From: Prorocentrum cordatum
Lineage: Eukaryota > Sar > Dinophyceae > Prorocentrales > Prorocentraceae
Assembly (NCBI GenBank): GCA_963575745.1
Contig: CAUYUJ010015958.1
Span: 239,732-303,731, forward strand
Length of the DNA: 64,000 nucleotides
Reading direction: 5' to 3'
The notes beneath the pieces are model-generated. The model did not search any database, had not been told where the DNA came from, and saw nothing but the letters and a program-made list of their open reading frames with translations. Both the position numbers and the translations under genes were made by a program. Positions 20,757-31,112 of this stretch are shown here, piece after piece (positions within the stretch are counted from its first letter, which is position 1; each line of letters begins with the position of its first letter).

Positions 20757-22097
20757 CTAGTCCTTGACGCCCTTGTCCTTGTCCTTCGGGGGCTGACCTT
20801 CTCCCCCGAGCCTGGACTCATCGAATGCTTTCCTCTCTCTCTTAAAGACCGCCGCCTTGTCCTTCAGCCTGCTAGCGGTGACGCTCAAGAGTGCCACGGC
20901 CCAGCCCATCATGATGTTGGTTGCGCTGTAGCCCGAGTTGCTGGGGAACGAGGCGCGCGCTTCCTCCAGCAGGCTCCTGCGCCTCACCAGCAGATCGGCC
21001 CCTATCGTGTTCGGCAGGTTACACCGATCGATGCGCTGCCACGCCTTCAGAACCTTGCGGACCAGCTTGTACTCGTGCACCGACCTCTTCTCAGGAGGAA
21101 TGCGAGTCGCCACGGGACACTCTCGAGCCTGTGTCTGGCAGATCGGCCCCTGAGACCTCGGAGTCTGTGCGGTGCCAAGCGGGATGCGGGGACCCTTCGT
21201 GTGGCCATCGACCTCAGGCTCCTCGAACAACCTTAACACACCAACATTGAAGGTACGACTGCAGGCGCCATGCTCGGAACGAGGCTTCATAATGCGACGG
21301 TATCTCACCTCCGACGCGCAGAGATCAATCCTATCATCCCTGGAGCTGGGAAACTTCTGCATCGACGCCCACTCCAAGAAGACAGCCGCGGTGATCTCCG
21401 ACGGCAGTGTGCAGGCTGACGCCGCCTTCACGCTCACGATCGGGCCCGTAGATGCGATCACCGCCATGCCCGAGATCTTCATGTCGCCGCATGCATCATC
21501 CAGGAAGGTGAACCCGACGATGTCGGGATCATGACGGTAGTCCTCCTCATGCCCATCCTGATCAGGCGTCGCAGCCCAGGCTGAGCAGTCGTTCGGATCG
21601 GCCCTAATCACCAAACGTTCGTGTACGAATGCCTCCCCCACAACCTCGATCACTAGGCGACGCCAACTGCCCCACACCGCACTTGTCGGCTGCGGCCACC
21701 CGTCCAGGCGCATCTGCAATGGGGGCCCCGTAGGAGGAGCTAGCCTCGGCCTTGGCGGAGACATCACGGGCCGCCCCATCAGCGGAGCCGATCCTCCGAC
21801 ATGCGTCCTCGCAGCACCAAGCACCGACGGCCAATGAGGTACAGCCGGCATTCTGCCGGGCGCAGAAGAGGTTGATCCGCGAGAGGAGCTCGGATGGGAG
21901 ACGGCCGTGTGTGTGGCCCTCGATGTACGTCTGCTTGACAGATCCGTTTTCTGAGAGGCGCGGAAGAGTGTCACACGAGCGGCCACCAACACCAGTGTCG
22001 TTATCCTCCACATCCACACGAACGTGTTGCATGGCGCGCAGCCGAGTCGGTTTTTCTGATCCCAACGTGAACTCACATAGCGTGGCGACGGCCACAT
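20757..22097 (-). CDS. gag-like first ORF of the YR element
   Basis: A 446-codon frame. Its C-terminal part (HEYKLVRKVLKAWQRIDRCN, ADLLVRRRSLLEEA, SNSGYSATNIMMGWA, then a Lys/Asp-rich tail) is the clearest coding part and resembles the first ORF of related dinoflagellate elements as I recall them. The N-terminal 110 residues look out of frame, so the true start is uncertain. It ends in a TAG at 20757-20759 and is in the same frame as the RT polyprotein, which continues open after that single codon. A nucleic-acid-binding structural protein is the likely role. No zinc knuckle is visible. Confidence 0.65.
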   Translation of the reverse strand: MWPSPRYVSSRWDQKNRLGCAPCNTFVWMWRITTLVLVAARVTLFRASQKTDLSSRRTSRATHTAVSHPSSSRGSTSSAPGRMPAVPHWPSVLGAARTHVGGSAPLMGRPVMSPPRPRLAPPTGPPLQMRLDGWPQPTSAVWGSWRRLVIEVVGEAFVHERLVIRADPNDCSAWAATPDQDGHEEDYRHDPDIVGFTFLDDACGDMKISGMAVIASTGPIVSVKAASACTLPSEITAAVFLEWASMQKFPSSRDDRIDLCASEVRYRRIMKPRSEHGACSRTFNVGVLRLFEEPEVDGHTKGPRIPLGTAQTPRSQGPICQTQARECPVATRIPPEKRSVHEYKLVRKVLKAWQRIDRCNLPNTIGADLLVRRRSLLEEARASFPSNSGYSATNIMMGWAVALLSVTASRLKDKAAVFKRERKAFDESRLGGEGQPPKDKDKGVKD

Positions 22098-22140
22098 GGA
22101 AAGAACTTGGGAGGCCCATAGACTGACAAGAAAACAGCTT

Positions 22141-22260
22141 GAGCAAAAACAAGTCGGATTACGGACACAGAGTCAGCAGAGTTTCAATACACCTGATGAC
22201 TGTGCGAACCACGGCGCTCCCGCCGAACTTAGATGGATTATCCCGCAAGCTAAGGAACAT
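22141..22260 (-). repeat. Split direct repeat A1 (outer 5' end)
   Basis: 120 bases matching A2. The outer edge is GGAACAT followed by ATCTATATAT. Confidence 0.9.
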
Positions 22261-22366
22261 ATCTATATATATATATATATACACATATGCATATACATAT
22301 ATACACATGCATCCGCAACTGCGGCGTGCTCTCTATATACATACATATATATACATAAAAAAAAAT
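22261..22366. repeat. (TA)n / (CATATA)n microsatellite
   Basis: TA-rich tract flanking the YR element. A similar tract lies at 16036-16069 on its other side, so the element probably inserted into one microsatellite. Confidence 0.8.
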
Positions 22367-22370
22367 ATCC

Positions 22371-22421
22371 TGGCGAAAGACCCAACCATAAGCAATTGTT
22401 GGTAACGCGTCGTGGGTGCCG
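22371..22421 (+). repeat. Leader L1 of the satellite family
   Basis: Contains CCTGGCGAAAGACCCAACCA and, just after, GCAATTGT and GGTAACGC. The same ordered motifs occur at 46549-46597 and 57788-57830, each immediately before an array of the same satellite family. Confidence 0.75.
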
Positions 22422-24259
22422 TTTTCGGTGGGGCTCCCTATGGGGCCACGAAGCGCTGCCCTGGGTGGGGGAACCGCATGCGAACACCCCCACTGGGGCC
22501 TTCGGTGGAGCTCCCTATGGGGCCACGAAACGCTGCCCTGGGTGGGGGAACCGCATGCGAACACCCCCACTGGGGCCTTCGGTGGAGCTCCCTATGGGGC
22601 CACGAAACGCTGCCCTGGGTGGGGGAACCGCATGCGAACACCCCCACTGGGGCCTTCGGTGGAGCTCCCTATGGGGCCACGAAACGCTGCCCTGGGTGGG
22701 GGAACCGCATGCGAACACCCCCACTGGGGCCTTCGGTGGAGCTCCCTATGGGGCTACGAAACGCTGCCCTGGGTGGGGGAACCGCATGCGAACACCCCCA
22801 CTGGGGCCTTCGGTGGAGCTCCCTATGGGGCCACGAAACGCTGCCCTGGGTGGGGGAACCGCATGCGAACACCCCCACTGGGGCCTTCGGTGGAGCTCCC
22901 TATGGGGCTACGAAACGCTGCCCTGGGTGGGGGAACCGCATGCGAACACCCCCACTGGGGCCTTCGGTGGAGCTCCCTATGGGGCCACGAAACGCTGCCC
23001 TGGGTGGGGGAACCGCATGCGAACACCCCCACTGGGGCCTTCGGTGGAGCTCCCTATGGGGCTACGAAACGCTGCCCTGGGTGGGGGAACCGCATGCGAA
23101 CACCCCCACTGGGGCCTTCGGTGGAGCTCCCTATGGGGCCACGAAACGCTGCCCTGGGTGGGGGAACCGCATGCGAACACCCCCACTGGGGCCTTCGGTG
23201 GAGCTCCCTATGGGGCTACGAAACGCTGCCCTGGGTGGGGGAACCGCATGCGAACACCCCCACTGGGGCCTTCGGTGGAGCTCCCTATGGGGCCACGAAA
23301 CGCTGCCCTGGGTGGGGGAACCGCATGCGAACACCCCCACTGGGGCCTTCGGTGGAGCTCCCTATGGGGCTACGAAACGCTGCCCTGGGTGGGGGAACCG
23401 CATGCGAACACCCCCACTGGGGCCTTCGGTGGAGCTCCCTATGGGGCCACGAAACGCTGCCCTGGGTGGGGGAACCGCATGCGAACACCCCCACTGGGGC
23501 CTTCGGTGGAGCTCCCTATGGGGCCACGAAACGCTGCCCTGGGTGGGGGAACCGCATGCGAACACCCCCACTGGGGCCTTCGGTGGAGCTCCCTATGGGG
23601 CTACGAAACGCTGCCCTGGGTGGGGGAACCGCATGCGAACACCCCCACTGGGGCCTTCGGTGGAGCTCCCTATGGGGCCACGAAACGCTGCCCTGGGTGG
23701 GGGAACCGCATGCGAACACCCCCACTGGGGCCTTCGGTGGAGCTCCCTATGGGGCTACGAAACGCTGCCCTGGGTGGGGGAACCGCATGCGAACACCCCC
23801 ACTGGGGCCTTCGGTGGAGCTCCCTATGGGGCCACGAAACGCTGCCCTGGGTGGGGGAACCGCATGCGAACACCCCCACTGGGGCCTTCGGTGGAGCTCC
23901 CTATGGGGCTACGAAACGCTGCCCTGGGTGGGGGAACCGCATGCGAACACCCCCACTGGGGCCTTCGGTGGAGCTCCCTATGGGGCCACGAAACGCTGCC
24001 CTGGGTGGGGGAACCGCATGCGAACACCCCCACTGGGGCCTTCGGTGGAGCTCCCTATGGGGCCACGAAACGCTGCCCTGGGTGGGGGAACCGCATGCGA
24101 ACACCCCCACTGGGGCCTTCGGTGGAGCTCCCTATGGGGCTACGAAACGCTGCCCTGGGTGGGGGAACCGCATGCGAACACCCCCACTGGGGCCTTCGGT
24201 GGAGCTCCCTATGGGGCTACGAAGCGCTGCCCTGGGTGGGGGAACCGCATGCGAACACC
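22422..24259 (+). repeat. 77-bp satellite array, about 24 copies
   Basis: Nearly identical 77-base monomers containing CTTCGGTGGAGCTCCCTATG, then GGGC(C/T)ACGAAACGCTGCCC and CCGCATGCGAACACC. Because 77 is not a multiple of 3 and the unit has no forward stop in any phase, three long forward frames run through it. They are artefacts. One variable base (GGGCCACG or GGGCTACG) alternates between neighbours, giving a dimer and a seven-monomer pattern. The first and last monomers share GAAGCG instead of GAAACG. Confidence 0.95.
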
Positions 24260-24346
24260 TGGAGGGCGGGGGCGAGGAGGAGGAGAAACGCGGGGACCGT
24301 CTCTTCAAAACGAGGACCCAACAACACAGGTTGGTTGGGGGAAAAA
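24260..24346 (+). repeat. Trailer T1 after the 77-bp array
   Basis: GGA-rich stretch, then GACCGTCTCTTCAAAACGAG, then GACCCAAC...GGTTGGTTGGG, an inverted CCAAC/GTTGG pair. The same layout recurs at 55940-56020 and 59105-59197. A (GA)n tract follows at 24353-24400. Confidence 0.7.
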
Positions 24347-24400
24347 AAAAAACGAAAGAGAGCAAGATATCGAGAGAAAGAGAGAGAGAGAGAGAGAGAG

Positions 24401-25171
24401 ACTCAAAAATAAGGAACCACTGGTTGTACCGCCAAAACTGGGCCCGCATGGTACAGTTAGGCCGATGCCACAAGGAACGCCAACACGAGGAACGAGGCCC
24501 ATGCGAGGCTCCAAAAATCGCCTGGGCGCACGAGAGAAACCAACCATCAAAGGACCCAAGAAACAGCGAGCGGCGCGTGGGGCGCATGGGAAGCGGGGTT
24601 CTCCTCCGCCTCCCCCCCCCGCGACCCATGCCCGAAGACTCATCCTCCTAAGCCTCCTCCTATTCCTGCTACGCGGGCTCAACTTCACCCCCTAAGACTG
24701 TAACCGTCACCGAGTTGTTTCCGTCGCAGCGCTGCGGAGACGATCCGCACGCGCGCTCGAGTTAGCTGGGAGAGGGCGGACCCCCCCTTCGCCGAACACG
24801 CGGCGACAAGGAAGAGCAGCGCGACGAACCAATAGCCGAACGCAACCACGCCGGCCCCCCAGCAGCAGTCACGCAAGAGTGACCCTGGGCAAGAGTGTGC
24901 TTTGGTGCGCGGCTTCTTTGGGGCCGCGGGGGGGACCAAACACAAGCGCGCAAGACGCTACCATCGCATCAAATTAAACCATCTGGGGGTCTAGATGGGC
25001 CCGCACCGAAAGTCACTCTGGCGAAAGGTTACGCTTACTCCGTATGGCCGAAACAAGCTGCCCTGCGACCCATCAACTGGTCAGCTGCCCCCCACCAGCC
25101 GGCGCGCGGATCCAAAACTGCCGCGCGAGACGGCGCGACGGAACGCCGTCGCTGAGTTCGGCGCCCTCTCT
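24401..25171. other. No recognisable gene
   Basis: GC-rich DNA without a supported frame. Confidence 0.5.
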
Positions 25172-25345
25172 TGGGACGCACAAGGACATTCTAGTACTAT
25201 GTGTCCCCTGGGGGCGTGCGTCCGCCACGAACATATGGTACTAAAATAGTATAACACATGGTTACCCGCGCGGCATGGCCAAAAAGCGCCCGCCACGGAA
25301 CTTCTATTAGAACATTTCTCGGCGCGCGCGTCGCCCATGGGAGGG
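25172..25345 (+). repeat. Dispersed repeat R2, copy 2
   Basis: Collinear with 10300-10480; see there for the shared blocks. A TCC tract follows at 25497-25555. Confidence 0.65.
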
Positions 25346-25796
25346 GGAGAGGGAAACGCACACATAGTAGAAGTATGCTAAGGCGACGCCGATCCACACT
25401 GATCCTCCTGAGCCGATGCGGCTCTCTCATCGAATCTTGTTCCGGAGGCTTTCAGACGGATTGAGCCTCATCCGCCCTTTCCTTCCTTCTCGCTAGGATC
25501 CCTCCTCCTCCTCCTCCTCCTCCTCCTCGTCCTCGTCCTCGTCCTCCCCCTTCCTCCGTCCTAGGCGCCCTCCCTAATCTTCATCCCCATCCCCCCTCCC
25601 TCCTCCTGATTGATTCCTCCTCCTGGCTCTAACCATCCTGGCTGAAGGCTCAGCAAGCATAGTGATCCACCCAGCAAGCATACCATCGCACTGTCTCGCC
25701 TTCTCCCGCCTCGACGATCTCGTGCCGGCTGCCCCCAGCGCTCCGAGCGCATGGCCTGCTCAGAGGGAGCGACGCCAGGCGGCCGTGGCAGGGGGC

Positions 25797-26535
25797 ATGA
25801 ACAACATCAACGAGCGATTGACACAGATGGAAGTCTCGATCCAGAGTCTTACAGACAAGCTCCGCAGCGTCAGCGCTGTACTCAAGGAGGGCGCCGCAAG
25901 CGACAAGCGTTATGCGCACAACCACGAGCTGCAAGAGGTTGGCGAGTTGGCCCGCAACTTCGGAGTAAAGATAAAGCGGATGGAGATGTTACTGTTCTGG
26001 GCGCCCTTCGCCGAAGTCAAGGAGATCGATGTGAAAATCGCGTCCCTCAACGACTTCGAGGCGGACGACCAGAAAATCACGAGCAGCCTTGAGCCCCGAA
26101 GCGCCGCCCGAAAAGATACTCAATGGGGAACCTGTCGATCCTTCCACAAATTCTTCACCTATACCGAGTGCTTGCATCCCAAGCGTTTGCTAGACATCTA
26201 CGAAGATGGGGCAGATCCAGCGATGACTCTGGGATGCCCGACGCCAGCAGCATGGAGAAGATCGACCCGACGGAATACAACAATGCAGACTCCAACGGCC
26301 TTCTAGCACGAAGAACAAAATGGAAGACCAAAAGATGGAGGAGATGCCGGAAGTGCCGTCCTGGTTCAAGGCGGCCGAGACCAGTCCAACGCGCAGGTCA
26401 GCAAGATGAGCAAGTCCATTAACGAAATCACGGATAAACACGACCAGAAGATCAGCGAGCCGATCTCCGACTCCTGTCCTATCCTGCGTCCACCCAATGA
26501 GCGCCAGGCCGGCTGGCTAGTCGAATACACTTAGG
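25797..26535 (+). pseudogene. Possible coiled-coil protein remnant
   Basis: From the Met at 25797 the frame gives heptad-like sequence (MNNINERLTQMEVSIQSLTD, KLRSVSAVLKEG, ELARNFGVKIKRMEML, AEVKEIDVKIASLNDF). It then runs through less convincing sequence to a TAG at 26304-26306, continues open in the same frame with a second helical stretch (QVSKMSKSINEITDKHDQKI), and ends at a TAG at 26533-26535. I recognise no family. Helical amphipathic content argues for real coding origin. A single TAG and a doubtful middle argue that it is decayed, spliced or recoded. Confidence 0.4.
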
Positions 26536-26565
26536 CCCGGTTCTCTCGGGGATCTTCTGACCCGG

Positions 26566-26757
26566 GTCAATCCAGAACCAAGTCAGCAGGAAACCAAAAA
26601 CTGCAATGCAGAAAAAAAACTGCAACGCAAGACTTCGCAAACCCGGGTCAGCCAATATGCGCGGCCGCCCCGCGGCCACGAGCGGCTCGCTCATCCGGGT
26701 CAGCCAGAGGGGGTCTGCGCAGGATCATGCAGGATCCGGTGCCCTGGCTGACCCCCA
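26566..26757. repeat. Direct and inverted CGGGTCAGCCA motifs
   Basis: ACCCGGGTCA at 26567-26576, GGGTCAGCCA near 26645 and 26698, and its inverse TGGCTGACCC near 26743, able to pair. No associated gene recognised. Confidence 0.5.
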
Positions 26758-27104
26758 TCTGCATTGACCCCCGTCTCAAGGCTCCCGATTCTCTAGTTTG
26801 CCCGAAACGCCGGGGCCTGGCCTTCTAGTCGGCAACTGATCTTTCGCAGCTGTGTCCCGACTTGCCACTGAATCGTTATTTTCCGTATCGAAGCTGCGGC
26901 CTCCACCGTCAAGCCCTAACGGGCGCGCGCGGACGCCAACGCGGCACACGCGCGGATCCGGCGCTCGTTCATTCCCGTTCCTCCTCCTGACTCCTCATCC
27001 CCCTGAGCCTCCTCCTCTGGCGCCGAACGGTTCCTCATTTTAGCGTTTGGCCCGCCCCGCGCGCGGCCGCCCCCCGACGCCGCGATATGGGGGCGTGGGC
27101 GGCG

Positions 27105-27300
27105 TCCGAAGGAGGAGGCGGAGGAGAGAAGCAGGGGGAGGCGGGGGCGGCGAAGAGGAAGGCTGTGGAGAAGAAGGATGGGGGAGGGGGAACCAGGAGT
27201 GAGTGGGAGGGGAAGCGATAGGAGAGGAAGGGGGAAGAAGGAGTGAGGAAGGCGGGGGAATGAGGAGGAGGAGGAGGAATGTCCTCCTCCTCCTCCTGAG
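27105..27300. repeat. GGA-rich purine tract
   Basis: GGAGGA runs switching to TCC at about 27280, so the two halves are partly complementary. Confidence 0.8.
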
Positions 27301-27690
27301 AATGGAAATGGGAATGAGACGAATGACGATGTCGTCTCCAAGTTCAACTCCGCGGGATTGCAAGCGAATGCCCCTGACCAAAGCCTCTGGAAAAGAAGAG
27401 GTGCGCTTTCAGCTTCCGAGAGCAAAGGACCTCACTGCAAGGGAGTGTCGCACGCTGAGGATGGTCGCCTCAAGAGGTACTCTTAAACAACACGCGCGGA
27501 TGATGAGGAGAAGGAGGATAGTAAGGAGGAGGGAGGAAGGAGGAAGAAGGGAGACCCGCCCCGTCCTCGGGCACCTCCACCCTGGCCAGGCAGGACTGCA
27601 CCAAGGGCCACAGCTCGCACCTCCGCCGCGCATCGGCGGGGGGCGCGAGCCGAAAGGAGGGGCGCATCGAGGCACATGGATAGGAGTAAG
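27301..27690. other. No recognisable gene
   Basis: Mixed sequence between simple repeats. The long forward frame across it is joined to repeat translation and has no identifiable domain. Confidence 0.45.
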
Positions 27691-28108
27691 GGAAGGGTCC
27701 TCCTCCTCCTCCTCCTCCTCCTCCTCTTCCGCCTCCTCCTCATCCTCCCCCGTCCTGCCCTCCTCCTCATTCTTCTCTTCCTCCTCGTCATGCCTCCTTC
27801 TGCGCCTCCTCTTCCTCCTGCCCGCGTTCCACCTATTCCTCCTCATCACCCTCCTCCTCCTCCTCCACCTCCTCCTCCTATGCATCTTCCCCTCGCATTC
27901 CTCCTCCTCCTCCTCATCCTCCTCATCCTCCTCCTCATCCTCATCCTCATCCTCATCCTCATCCTCATCATCCTCATCCTCATCCTCATCCTCATCCTCA
28001 TCCTCATCCTCATCCTCATCCTCATCCTCATCCTCATCATCCTCATCCTCATCCTCCTCATCTCATCTCATCCTCATCCTCATCTCATCTCATCATCATC
28101 ACCATCAC

Positions 28109-28177
<69 letters not shown>

Positions 28178-28244
28178 CATCTCATCCTCATCCTCATCAT
28201 CCTCATCCTCATATCATCCTCATCATCATCCTCATCACCATCAC

Positions 28245-28315
<71 letters not shown>

Positions 28316-28995
28316 GCATCATCATCATCATCATCATCATCCCCCTCTTCCTCCTCCTCCTCCTCCTCGTACTCTTCGTGCTCCAGCTCCTGCTCCTGCT
28401 CCTGCTCCTCCCTCTCCATGTCCTACTCCCTACGATCCCCCCTTCCTCCGCTCCCTCCCATTATTCCTCCTCCTCCTCCTCCTCCTATTCCTCCTCTTAC
28501 TGCGCCCCCCTGCCTGTCCTCCTCATCATCATGCCCCTCTCCTCGTCCTTGTCCTCGACCTCGTCCTCGCCCTCGTCCTCGTCCTCCTCCTCCTCCTCCT
28601 CCTCCTCCTCCTCCTCCTCCTCCTCCCCCTCCTCCTTCGTTATCCCTTGATTTCCTCCGTCTCCTCCTCCTCTTTCTTCCTCCTCCTCCTCCAATGTCCT
28701 CCTTTCCTCCTCCTCCTCCGTCTCCTCCTCCTCCTCCTCCTTCTCCTCCACCTCCTCCTCCTCCTCCATCTTGATCCTCCTCCTCCACTCACTATTCCAT
28801 TACATCCCTCCTCCTCCTCCTCCTCCTCATCCCGCTTGTCCTAACCCTACTCCTGCTCATACGACTGCCCCTCCTCCTCCACCTCCTCCTCTTCATCCTC
28901 CTCTTCCTCCAACTCCTCCTCCTCATCATCATCAGCAGCATCATCATCAGTATCAATATCATCAACATCACCAACACCACCACCACCGACATCGT
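27691..28995. repeat. Compound TCC / TCATCC / CAT tract
   Basis: (TCC)n, (TCATCC)n and long (CAT)n runs (about 28100-28180 and 28240-28340), returning to TCC-rich sequence. Poly-Ser, poly-His, poly-Asp and poly-Ile/Met frames arise from these and are not genes. Confidence 0.95.
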
Positions 28996-29049
28996 GATAA
29001 GAGGTGATGGGGGGGAGAGGGGAGGGGGAACCAACATCTGACTCAATCG

Positions 29050-29608
29050 ATCTCACTACCGATCTCACTCAACGGGACACCACGGGACACCAAGGGACAC
29101 CACGGGACACCACGGGACACCAAGGGACACCTCTCGATCTCACGATCGGTCTCGCTAACGATCTCACTATCGATCTTACTCAACGGGCCACCATAAGACA
29201 CCACGGGACACCACGACCACGGGACACCTAGGGACACCACATCGATCTCACGATCGATCTCACTATCGATCTCACTCAACGGGACACCACGGGACACCAC
29301 GGGACACCTGTTGATCTCACTATCGATCTCACTTTTTAGGACACCACGGGACGCCTCGGGGCACCACATCGATATCAATATCGATCTCACTATCGACCTC
29401 ACTCAATGGGACACCACGGAACACCACGGGACACCACGGGATCTCACTATCGATCTCACTATCGATCTCACGTTTCGGGACTCCACGGGACACCTCGGGG
29501 CACCACATCGATCTCAATATCGATCTCACTCAACGGGACACCACGGGACACCACGGGACACCACGGGACACCACGGGAAACCACGGGACATCGCGGGACA
29601 CCGCGAGC
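29050..29608. repeat. GGGACACCAC minisatellite with CGATCTCACTAT blocks
   Basis: Runs of the 10-mer GGGACACCAC alternate with blocks of (CGATCTCACTAT)n about every 80-130 bases. Confidence 0.9.
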
Positions 29609-29885
29609 CACCGCCGGACGGACGGAGGAGAAACATTTGTCTTGAGTTCGCCCTAGCAACGGCGGACACCACTGGACACCACGGAACACCACGAGACACC
29701 GCGGGACAACGCTAGGGCCACCGCCGGACGGACGGACGGAGGAGAAACATCTGTCTTGAGTTCGCCCTGGCAACGGCGGACACCACGGGACACCACGGGA
29801 CACCACGGGACACTGCGGGACACCGCTAGGGCCACCGCCGGACGGACGGACGAAGGATAAACATGTGTCTTGACTTCGCTCTGGC
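29609..29885. repeat. Three-copy tandem repeat, about 110 bp
   Basis: CCACCGCCGGACGGACGGA followed by a GA(A/T)AAACAT(T/C/G)TGTCTTGA-like phrase and CGCC/GCTCTGGCAACGGC, at about 29609, 29718 and 29831, linked by GGGACACCAC units. Confidence 0.85.
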
Positions 29886-30009
29886 AACGGCAGGTTCATT
29901 CCTCTCGCGCGCCCACGCAGCTTCGCCTCGCCCGCACGCACGACACGAACGAAACGAAACGACTTCCCGGTTGGAAGTCTCCGTTCCACTGCTATCTCAC
30001 CACCCAACC

Positions 30010-30921
30010 TCCGATCATCCGCATCATCAGCATCAGCATCAGCATCAGCATCAGCATCATCAACATCGCATCATCGGCATCATCATCAACATTTCAATCA
30101 TGATCAGCCTCACCACCATAAGCAGCAGTAGCATTATCAAAACAATCAGCATCAGTATCAGCCTCAGCAGCATCATCATCAACATCAGCATCATGATCAT
30201 CATCGTCATCATCATCGTCCACATCACCATCATGCAAATCATTAACATCAACATCATCACCAGGAGCATCACCATCGCCATCATCGTTATCACCCCCCGA
30301 CAAAATCATCATCATCATCATCAGCATCGGCTTCACCATCATCGTCATCATCATAAGCATCATCGCCAGCATAATCATCATAGGCATGATGATGGTACTC
30401 ATCAGCATCAACATCATCAACAGCGTCATCATCATCAACATCCTGATCCGCATCATCATCATCAACAACAACATCAGCACCATCAGCACCATCATCCTCG
30501 CCCGCATCATAATCATCATCATCATCATCAGCATCATCATCATCATCACCATCAACATCACCACCATCACTACCATCACCATCGTCATCAGCAGCATCGT
30601 CATCACCATCACCATCACCATCACCACCGCCACAATCATCATCAGCAGCATCGTCATCGTCATCGGCATTACCCTCATCATCATTATCAGCATCATTCCC
30701 AGCATCAGCATCATCATCAACATCGTTATCATCATCGTCATCATCATCATCATCATCATCATCATCGTCGCCATCGCCATCGTTATTTTCATCAACATCC
30801 TCATAACGATCACAACCATAACTTAGATCAGCATCAGCATCATTAACATCATCATCATCACCAGCACCCTCACCCTCACCCTCACCATCACCATCATCAT
30901 CATCACCATCATCATCATCGA

Positions 30922-30972
<51 letters not shown>

Positions 30973-31112
30973 AGTCTCCATTCTCCTCATCCGCATCCTC
31001 ATCCTCTTCCTCATAATCCTCATCATTATATTCACAATCTTCATCATCATCAGCAACAGCATCAGCAGCAGCAGCAGCATCAGCATCAGTATCAGCATCA
31101 GCATCACCATCA
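30010..31112. repeat. (CAT)n-dominated compound microsatellite
   Basis: About 1.1 kb of CAT/CAG/CAC trinucleotides. The long His/Gln-rich, Ile/Ser-rich, Met-rich and Asp-rich frames are its translations. Confidence 0.95.

Larger units (their letters stand above)
16070..22260 (-). mobile_element. Tyrosine-recombinase (DIRS/PAT-like) retrotransposon
   Basis: A 6.2-kb element read on the minus strand: A1 (22260-22141), gag (22097-20757), RT-RNase H-methyltransferase frame with an overlapping tyrosine recombinase (20756-16701), B1 (16666-16440), A2 (16439-16320), B2 (16296-16070). This A1-genes-B1-A2-B2 arrangement is the split direct repeat structure described for Ngaro and PAT elements. It has no LTRs and no visible target duplication, as expected for YR elements that integrate through a circular intermediate. 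Both outer edges sit in TA-rich microsatellite DNA. The repeats differ at only about 3 positions each, so insertion is fairly recent, although the recombinase is damaged. Confidence 0.85.

Noticed and set aside
22096-24695. Three overlapping forward frames of 660-850 codons
   Set aside because: All three run through the 77-bp satellite. The unit lacks forward stops in every phase, and the proteins are the same 77-residue repeat in different registers.
27203-28774. Long Ser/His-rich, Pro-rich and Glu/Asp-rich frames
   Set aside because: Translations of (TCC)n and (CAT)n tracts with no non-repetitive domain.
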